Origin: Collinsella sp.
GTDB lineage: Bacteria > Actinomycetota > Coriobacteriia > Coriobacteriales > Coriobacteriaceae
Assembly (NCBI GenBank): GCA_014871665.1
Contig: WGSL01000055.1
Coordinates: 1-13,262 of the forward strand
Reading direction: 5' to 3'
Length of the DNA: 13,262 nucleotides
The position numbers and the translations under genes are program-made. Positions 8,067 to 13,262 of the stretch are shown one piece after another. Below the pieces are notes generated by a model. It ran no database searches, was not told the origin of the DNA, and saw only the letters and a list, made by a program, of their open reading frames with translations. Positions within the stretch are counted from its first letter, which is position 1, and the number at the start of each line of letters is the position of its first letter.

Positions 8067-8720
8067 ATGGGTTATTCGATCGTCAACATCCTTGGCGGCC
8101 TTCTGATCGTCACGTCCACCATGGTGGTCGTCTCCAAGAACATCAAGCACGCCATTCGCTGGTATGCGGTGCAGTCGCTGGTGCTCGTGGGACTGCTCGC
8201 TACGCTCGGTGCTACTACCGGTGCGCAGGAGCTGCTTATGTGGGCCGGATCTGCCTTTATCACTAAGGTCGTCCTGGTCCCTTACATCCTCAACCGCGCA
8301 TACAAGAAGATGGGCGAGCCGAGCGACGCATCGCTCAAGGCCGGCCTTAAGCCCGCGTGGGCCATCTGCATCATCGCCGTCGAGGTCGCGATCTGCTTTG
8401 CCGTTGTGACGCAGATCAGCCTGCCCACGGCCGAGGTCGCAACGCCTGCGCTCGCTATTAGCTTCGCTCACTTCTTCGTGGGCCTCACCTGCATCATCTC
8501 GCAGCGCAACATCATGAAGCAGATCTTTGGATACTGCCTTATGGAAAACGGCAGCCACGTGACGCTCGCGCTTTTGGCCCCCACCGCTCCCGAGATCATC
8601 GAGATCGGTATCGCCACCGACGCCATCTTTGCCGTCATCATCATGTCCATCGTCGTGCGTCGCATTTGGGACGACTCCCACTCGCTCGATGCGCGCGACC
8701 TGTCCGAGCTGAGGGGGTAG
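8067..8720 (+). CDS. hyfE: Hydrogenase-4 component E (HyfE), NuoK-related membrane subunit
   Basis: Small polytopic membrane protein of 217 residues (E. coli HyfE 216), found in Hyf but not Hyc complexes. Its second half resembles NuoK: the segment QRNIMKQIFGYCLMENG (146-162) carries a membrane-embedded Glu160 and is followed by another hydrophobic helix (about 176-197). The N-terminal half contains further helices and a charged loop (about 76-96). It probably helps bridge HyfC and the antiporter-like subunits and takes part in proton transfer. The Shine-Dalgarno at 8051-8058 overlaps the hyfD stop codon. The gene ends 3 bases before hyfF. Confidence 0.93.
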   Translation: MGYSIVNILGGLLIVTSTMVVVSKNIKHAIRWYAVQSLVLVGLLATLGATTGAQELLMWAGSAFITKVVLVPYILNRAYKKMGEPSDASLKAGLKPAWAICIIAVEVAICFAVVTQISLPTAEVATPALAISFAHFFVGLTCIISQRNIMKQIFGYCLMENGSHVTLALLAPTAPEIIEIGIATDAIFAVIIMSIVVRRIWDDSHSLDARDLSELRG

Positions 8721-8723
8721 TCC

Positions 8724-10283
8724 ATGGAAACGTTGATTCTCGCCCTGCTCGCGACTCCTTTGGTGTTCTCGCTGGTCATGGCGTTTTTGCCCAAGAACAC
8801 GTCCTATAACGTGTTTGCCGGTCTCAACCTGGTCTCCGTCGCAGCCGTCCTGGTGCTGTCGATTATGACGGCCGGCGACGTCCTTATGAGCGGCGAAACC
8901 GCGAGCGCTCTTGGCCTGTGGTTCCACCTCGATTCGCTGGGCGCCATCTTTGTGCTGCTCATCGGCTTTATCGGTTTTCTTACGGGGCTGTTCTCGCTGC
9001 CCTATGTAAAGGCCGATATCGAGGAGGGCTCCATGCCCGCCGAGCGCGCCAAGCAGTATTTTGCGCTGTTTAGCCTGTTTGTGTTCACCATGCTGCTCGC
9101 GTGCCTGTCCAACAACATGATCCTCACGTGGGCCGCCGTGGAGGCAACCACGCTTTCCACTGTGTTCCTGGTGGGTATCTACAAGAACAAGACGGCCCTC
9201 GAGGCTTCTTGGAAGTATGCGATGGTCTGTACCGCCGGCGTGGCATTTGGCCTGTTCGGTACGCTGCTGATCTACGCCAACGCCGCCGACGTGATTCCCA
9301 ACGCCCACGAGGCCGCATTCCTGTCGTGCGTGCTGCCGTATGCCGACCAGTTCGACCCGACGCTCATGCGCCTCGCCTTTGCGTTTATCGTGATCGGCTT
9401 TGGCACCAAGGCTGGCCTGTTCCCCATGCACACTTGGCTGCCCGATGCCCACTCTCAGGCTCCGAGTCCTGTCTCGGCCCTGCTCTCGGGTGTTCTGCTT
9501 AAGTGTGCCATGCTTGTGATCATGCGCTTCTACGGCTTTACCATCCAGGCCGTGGGTGCCGAGTATCCGCAACTTCTGCTGTTGATCGTCGGCACGCTGT
9601 CCATTTTGGTGGCGGCACTCTCGATGTTTCGCCAGGACGACCTCAAGCGCCGCTTTGCGTACTCGTCTGTGGAGAACGTGGGCGTTATCGCCCTGTGCCT
9701 GGGTATCGGTGGCCCGCTGGGTATCGCCGCGGCCCTGCTGCACTGCGTGTTCCACGGCTTTACCAAGACGCTTGCCTTCTGCGTGTCCGGCAACATCCAG
9801 CACGCCTTTGGCACGCGTAGCCTGGCCAAGATCCAGGGCGTCGTCGAGGTTGCGCCCGCAACCGCCGCGCTCGCCATCCTGGCGCTGCTCGGCCTTGCCG
9901 CCTTCCCGCCCTTTGGCATGTTCATCTCTGAGTTCCTGACTTTTGTCGCCGGTGTTACCGCCGGTCCCATGTGGCTGGTCGTCGTGGTCGCCCTCGGTCT
10001 TACCGTGGCCATCTCCGCGCTCACCCGTATCGCACTCAAGTCGGTATTCGGCCATGCGCCCCAGGGCATGGGCAAGCATGAGGCCCCGGCGCTCATGCTT
10101 ATCCCCGAAATCATCCTGGCTGTCATGATCTTGTGGTTTGGCATTGCCACCCCGCTGCCCCTCGTGCACGGTGTGGAGACCGCTACCGGCATCGTGCTCG
10201 AGCAGAGCACCGAGGAACTTCACGCGACGCCGATGTACCGCGCTGTGTTCGGTACCGAGACCGCTCAGAGCGAGGTGGAGTAA
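8724..10283 (+). CDS. hyfF: Hydrogenase-4 component F (HyfF), antiporter-like membrane subunit
   Basis: Third antiporter-like subunit, 519 residues (E. coli HyfF about 526), also specific to the hydrogenase-4 type. It shows the conserved Glu140 (AAVEATTLS), Lys229 (FGTKAGLFPMHTWLPDAHS), Lys260 (VLLKCAML) and Lys348 (GFTKTLAF). FRQDDLKRRFAYSSVENVGV is the segment shared with NuoL/M. The C-terminal tail after the last helix (about 485-519) is hydrophilic. The ribosome binding site (GAGGGGG, 8711-8717) lies inside the end of hyfE, and only 3 bases separate hyfF from hyfG, so translation of E, F and G is probably coupled. Confidence 0.95.
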   Translation: METLILALLATPLVFSLVMAFLPKNTSYNVFAGLNLVSVAAVLVLSIMTAGDVLMSGETASALGLWFHLDSLGAIFVLLIGFIGFLTGLFSLPYVKADIEEGSMPAERAKQYFALFSLFVFTMLLACLSNNMILTWAAVEATTLSTVFLVGIYKNKTALEASWKYAMVCTAGVAFGLFGTLLIYANAADVIPNAHEAAFLSCVLPYADQFDPTLMRLAFAFIVIGFGTKAGLFPMHTWLPDAHSQAPSPVSALLSGVLLKCAMLVIMRFYGFTIQAVGAEYPQLLLLIVGTLSILVAALSMFRQDDLKRRFAYSSVENVGVIALCLGIGGPLGIAAALLHCVFHGFTKTLAFCVSGNIQHAFGTRSLAKIQGVVEVAPATAALAILALLGLAAFPPFGMFISEFLTFVAGVTAGPMWLVVVVALGLTVAISALTRIALKSVFGHAPQGMGKHEAPALMLIPEIILAVMILWFGIATPLPLVHGVETATGIVLEQSTEELHATPMYRAVFGTETAQSEVE

Positions 10284-10286
10284 CGA

Positions 10287-12059
10287 ATGATTGAAACTGA
10301 GAACAAGGTGTATGCCCGTCGCTGCGAGAGCCATGTCGAGGCCCTGCGCCGCGCCGTTCCGGGCTGCATCGAGAAGGTTGAGTGGCAGTGCGAGGACCAG
10401 CTGACGATCACCGTCAAGCAGGACAAGCTGCCCGAGGCCGTCCACTACCTGTACTACGAGCGCTACGGCTGGATTCCCGTGATTGTCGGCAACGACGAGC
10501 GCTCCCTGTGCGGCCGTTACGCCGTGTACTACGTCATCTCCATGGAGGGGGAGGACCCCGGCTGGGTTACCGTGCGTGCCGAGGTCGACCCCGCTAAGAT
10601 GACGTTCCCGTCCGTGACGCCGTTCGTCCCCGCCTGCGTGTGGGGCGAGCGCGAGCTGCGCGATATGTTCGGCCTGATTCCCGAGGGTTTGCCCGACCGT
10701 CGCCGCCTGGTGCTTCCCGATGACTGGCCCAGTGGCCTGTACCCGCTGCGCAAGGACTCCATGGACTACCGCTTCCGTCCCGCTCCCGCGAGCGACATGG
10801 AAAACTATGAGTTCTTGGCCGACACCAAGGGCAAGGAGACCACGCTCGTCCCCATGGGCCCGCTGCACATTACCTCCGACGAGCCCGGCCACTTCCGCCT
10901 GTTTGTCGAGGGCGAGACGATCGTCGATGCCGACTACCGTCTGTTCTACGTGCACCGCGGCATGGAGAAGGTCGCCGAGACGCGCCTGAACTATGACGCC
11001 GTCACGTTCCTCGCCGACCGCATCTGCGGCATCTGCGGCTGCGCCCACTCGGTGGCCTATGCCGAGGCCGTCGAGCGCGCCCAGGGCATTCATGTCCCGC
11101 CGCGCGCCCAGTACATCCGCGCCATCATGCTCGAGGTTGAGCGCCTGCACTCGCATCTGCTCAACATTGGCCTGGCGTCGCACTACACGGGCTTCGACTC
11201 CGGCTTCCAGCAGTTCTTCCGCGTCCGCGAGAAGTCCATGGACCTGGCCGAGAAGCTCTCCGGTCACCGCAAGACCTACGGCCTCAACGTGATTGGCGGC
11301 GTGCGTCGCGACATTTTGGCTGAGCAGAAGCTCTCCACGCTCACGACCATCCACCAGCTGCGCTCCGAGGTTCAGGAGCTCGTCGACGTGCTGCTCTCCA
11401 CGCCCAACTTTATTGAGCGTACGAGCGGTATCGGCATCTTGGACCGCAAGATTGCACGCGACTTCTCGCCGGTCGGCCCGCTCATGCGTGGCTCGGGCTA
11501 TGCCCGCGACGTGCGCTTTGACCATCCCTTCGACGGCTACGCCGATCCGGACGTCCAAAAGATGCACGCCGCCACGGCCGACACCTGCGACGCCTTCGGC
11601 CGTACCGCCGTCCGCATCCAGGAGGTCTACGATTCGATCGACATGATCGAGACCATGCTCGAGAACTGCCCGTCGGGCCCCATCCTCACCACGGATTGGG
11701 AGTACACCCCGCACAAGTACGCCATCGGCGCCACCGAGGCGCCGCGCGGCGAGGACGTGCACTGGGCCATGCTCGGCAATAACCAGAAGTGCTACCGCTG
11801 GCGCGCCAAGGCCGCCACGTACAGCAACTGGCCGGTCCTGCGCTACATGTTCCGCGGCAACACCGTGGGCGACGCGGCGCTGATCGTCGGCTCGCTCGAC
11901 CCGTGCTACTCCTGCACCGATCGCGTGACGGTGACCGATGTCGCCGCCAAGCGCGACCACGTGCTCGACAAGGAGCAGTTCGAGAACGTCTGGCGCGACA
12001 AGTCGCCGCTTGCGGGCGAGGGCACCTTGGCCGCTCCGCTCGATGAGGAGGCGCTCTAA
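10287..12059 (+). CDS. hyfG: Hydrogenase-4 large subunit (HyfG), NuoC-NuoD-type fusion with Ni-Fe site
   Basis: Catalytic subunit of a group 4 [NiFe] hydrogenase, reducing protons to H2. The N-terminal part (about 20-155) is a NuoC-like 30-kDa domain with GERELRDMFGLIPEGLPDRRRL. The rest is NuoD/HycE-like. Nickel ligands are in two motifs: RICGICGCAH (245-254, Cys247 and Cys250) and DPCYSCTDR (538-546, Cys540 and Cys543). The large subunit is normally cut after the residue at the end of the second motif; E. coli HycE is cut after an Arg. Here that residue is Arg546, predicting removal of 44 residues by a HycI-type protease not encoded in the window. At 590 residues it is somewhat longer than E. 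coli HyfG (about 555) or HycE (569). Cys252 in the first motif is unusual. The start at 10287 is 3 bases after hyfF, with the purine-rich GAGGTGGAG just before the hyfF stop. Confidence 0.96.
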   Translation: MIETENKVYARRCESHVEALRRAVPGCIEKVEWQCEDQLTITVKQDKLPEAVHYLYYERYGWIPVIVGNDERSLCGRYAVYYVISMEGEDPGWVTVRAEVDPAKMTFPSVTPFVPACVWGERELRDMFGLIPEGLPDRRRLVLPDDWPSGLYPLRKDSMDYRFRPAPASDMENYEFLADTKGKETTLVPMGPLHITSDEPGHFRLFVEGETIVDADYRLFYVHRGMEKVAETRLNYDAVTFLADRICGICGCAHSVAYAEAVERAQGIHVPPRAQYIRAIMLEVERLHSHLLNIGLASHYTGFDSGFQQFFRVREKSMDLAEKLSGHRKTYGLNVIGGVRRDILAEQKLSTLTTIHQLRSEVQELVDVLLSTPNFIERTSGIGILDRKIARDFSPVGPLMRGSGYARDVRFDHPFDGYADPDVQKMHAATADTCDAFGRTAVRIQEVYDSIDMIETMLENCPSGPILTTDWEYTPHKYAIGATEAPRGEDVHWAMLGNNQKCYRWRAKAATYSNWPVLRYMFRGNTVGDAALIVGSLDPCYSCTDRVTVTDVAAKRDHVLDKEQFENVWRDKSPLAGEGTLAAPLDEEAL

Positions 12060-12060
12060 T

Positions 12061-12777
12061 ATGCTGAAGCTTTGGAAGGTTAACGCCAAGGCCGGCGACG
12101 CGACGGTCAAGTACCCGTTTGCGCCGTTCCCCACCAATAAGGACATGCGCGGCAAGCCCGAGCACAATGCCGAGCTCTGCATCGCCTGCGGTGCCTGCGG
12201 CGTGGCGTGCCCGGCCGATGCCATTCGCATGGACACCGACCTTGCGGCCGATACCATTACCTGGTCGATCGACTACGGCCGCTGCATCTTTTGCGGCCGC
12301 TGCGAGGAAGCCTGCCCCATGGAGGCCATCAAGCTCACCGAGGAGTTTGAGCTTGCCGTCATGAGCAAGGACGACCTCACCAGCAAGAGCGTCTATACGC
12401 TCGAGCACTGCTCGCGCTGCGGCAAGCCGTTTGCCCCGCACAAGGAGATCGACTACGCAAAGCGCCTGCTGCAAAAGGCCGGCGGCATGGAGGCCGAGCA
12501 GGCTGCCCGTACCGTCGGTATGTGCCAGGAGTGCAAGCGCGAGCTCGACGCCCTGCGCGCCGCCTCGGCCGTAAAGACCGGCAACGCTGCCGGCATGGCT
12601 GCCAACGAGACGCTTGCGTCCGGTGAGCCCCAGGGCCCCGGCATGGAGTATCTGGGCGGCCACGGCGTGAACCCGGAGTATATCGACCGCGAGCTCAACC
12701 CCGATGCGCCCGAGATTCCCGCCGGTCCGGCGCCGGTCGAGGGCATCATCATGGATTTTGAAACGAAGGAGGAGTAA
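12061..12777 (+). CDS. hyfH: Hydrogenase-4 component H (HyfH), NuoI-like two-[4Fe-4S] protein with long C-terminal tail
   Basis: Electron-transfer subunit related to NuoI/HycF that relays electrons to the small subunit. It has 238 residues, well above E. coli HyfH (about 181). Two classical ligand sets are Cys40/43/46/50 and Cys75/78/81/85. A second module has CSRC (117-120) and CQEC (155-158), a four-cysteine set probably binding a metal, also seen in E. coli HyfH/HycF. Beyond about residue 168 lies a Gly/Ala/Pro/Glu-rich tail of about 70 residues with no cysteines and an acidic end (ETKEE). The ATG at 12061 follows the hyfG stop by one base, with GAGGAGGC at 12045-12052 inside the hyfG end, and matches the usual MLKL start; the frame is open upstream but that is hyfG sequence. 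Confidence 0.94.
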   Translation: MLKLWKVNAKAGDATVKYPFAPFPTNKDMRGKPEHNAELCIACGACGVACPADAIRMDTDLAADTITWSIDYGRCIFCGRCEEACPMEAIKLTEEFELAVMSKDDLTSKSVYTLEHCSRCGKPFAPHKEIDYAKRLLQKAGGMEAEQAARTVGMCQECKRELDALRAASAVKTGNAAGMAANETLASGEPQGPGMEYLGGHGVNPEYIDRELNPDAPEIPAGPAPVEGIIMDFETKEE

Positions 12778-12779
12778 CC

Positions 12780-13262
12780 ATGGCCGAACCCACGCTTTTG
12801 CCCGAGCGGCTCCAGTACCGCCCGACCAAGATCGAGCTCGACGAGAGCATCGAGAAGGCCAAGGCGACCCTTCTTAAGAAGATCAAGCGCTCGGTGTACG
12901 TCTACCGTGTTGACTGCGGCGGCTGCAACGGCTGCGAGATCGAGATCTTCGGTTCCATCACGCCCGTCTTCGACGTCGAGCGCTTTGGCATCAAGGTCGT
13001 GCCCTCGCCCCGTCACGCCGATGTGCTGCTGTACACCGGCGCCGTGACGCGTGCCATGCGCATGCCGGCCCTGCGCGCCTTTGAGGCCGCACCCGATCCC
13101 AAGATCGTGGTGTCCTATGGCGCGTGCGGCTGCACCGGCGGCATCTTCTACGACAACTACTGCGTCTGGGGTGGCACGGACAAGATCTTGCCGGTCGATG
13201 TCTATATCCCCGGCTGCCCGCCCAGCCCCGCGCAGCCCATCTACGGCGTTGCCATGGCACTT
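12780..13262 (+). CDS. hyfI: Hydrogenase-4 small subunit (HyfI), NuoB-like, cut by window end
   Basis: Partial gene: 161 codons are present, with no stop before the edge; the E. coli protein has about 252 residues. It is the [NiFe] hydrogenase small subunit that holds the cluster nearest the Ni-Fe site. Visible ligand motifs are CGGCNGCEIE (Cys46/49/52), YGACG (Cys116) and YIPGCPPSP (Cys146), the NuoB/HycG pattern for one proximal [4Fe-4S] cluster. RFGIKVVPSPRHADVLL and GAVTRAM are strongly conserved in HycG/HyfI. There is no Tat signal peptide, as expected for a cytoplasm-facing group 4 enzyme. The first 37 residues are charged and less conserved. AAGGAGGAG at 12766-12774 directs the ATG at 12780, two bases after the hyfH stop. 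Cys118 next to Cys116 is an extra cysteine. Confidence 0.95.
   Translation, partial: MAEPTLLPERLQYRPTKIELDESIEKAKATLLKKIKRSVYVYRVDCGGCNGCEIEIFGSITPVFDVERFGIKVVPSPRHADVLLYTGAVTRAMRMPALRAFEAAPDPKIVVSYGACGCTGGIFYDNYCVWGGTDKILPVDVYIPGCPPSPAQPIYGVAMAL

Noticed and set aside
8019..12257. A 1412-codon open frame on the minus strand, antisense to hyfE-hyfH
   Set aside because: It mirrors strongly supported + strand genes, its product is a low-complexity His/Gly/Asp/Arg-rich string with no recognisable domain, and long antisense frames are expected from G/C-biased third codon positions.

Overview
The window is almost wholly occupied by a one-strand gene cluster for a formate hydrogenlyase built around a hydrogenase-4 (Hyf) type group 4 [NiFe] hydrogenase. 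All genes are on the + strand, tightly packed, and most have a clear purine-rich Shine-Dalgarno site. Base composition is GC-rich with G/C-dominated third codon positions. GC-rich DNA, a selenocysteine formate dehydrogenase and a complete hyfA-I set would fit a fermentative anaerobe such as a gut Coriobacteriia member (for example Collinsella). That placement is inference from composition and gene content, not a database result.

Layout. 1-116: short leader at the window edge with a small hairpin. 117-635: a 16-cysteine HydN/HycB-like electron-transfer ferredoxin. 712-2934: fdhF, formate dehydrogenase H, read as one gene of 740 residues through an in-frame TGA (1129-1131) at codon 140, the same residue number as Sec140 of E. 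coli FdhF. A SECIS-like hairpin follows at 1144-1161. 2956-2998: a strong terminator-like hairpin with a T-rich tail, dividing the hydN-fdhF pair from the hydrogenase genes. 3013-13262: hyfA, hyfB, hyfC, hyfD, hyfE, hyfF, hyfG, hyfH and the 5' part of hyfI, separated by at most 15 bases or overlapping. hyfI runs off the right edge.

How the parts work together (known from the families): FdhF oxidises formate to CO2; electrons pass through polyferredoxins (HydN-like, HyfA) and the HyfH and HyfI iron-sulfur clusters to the Ni-Fe site in HyfG, where protons become H2. HyfC anchors the peripheral arm. HyfB, HyfD and HyfF are antiporter-like subunits and HyfE carries a NuoK-like part, so the complex resembles the membrane arm of respiratory complex I. 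This layout marks the Hyf (FHL-2) type rather than the smaller Hyc (FHL-1) type, and suggests ion pumping coupled to H2 production.

I see no mobile element, CRISPR array, tRNA or rRNA. The system as a whole is a known one. The points worth a second look are the recoded TGA with its hairpin, the internal terminator-like element, the long C-terminal tail of HyfH, the predicted maturation tail of HyfG, and extra cysteines beside the active-site and proximal-cluster motifs.
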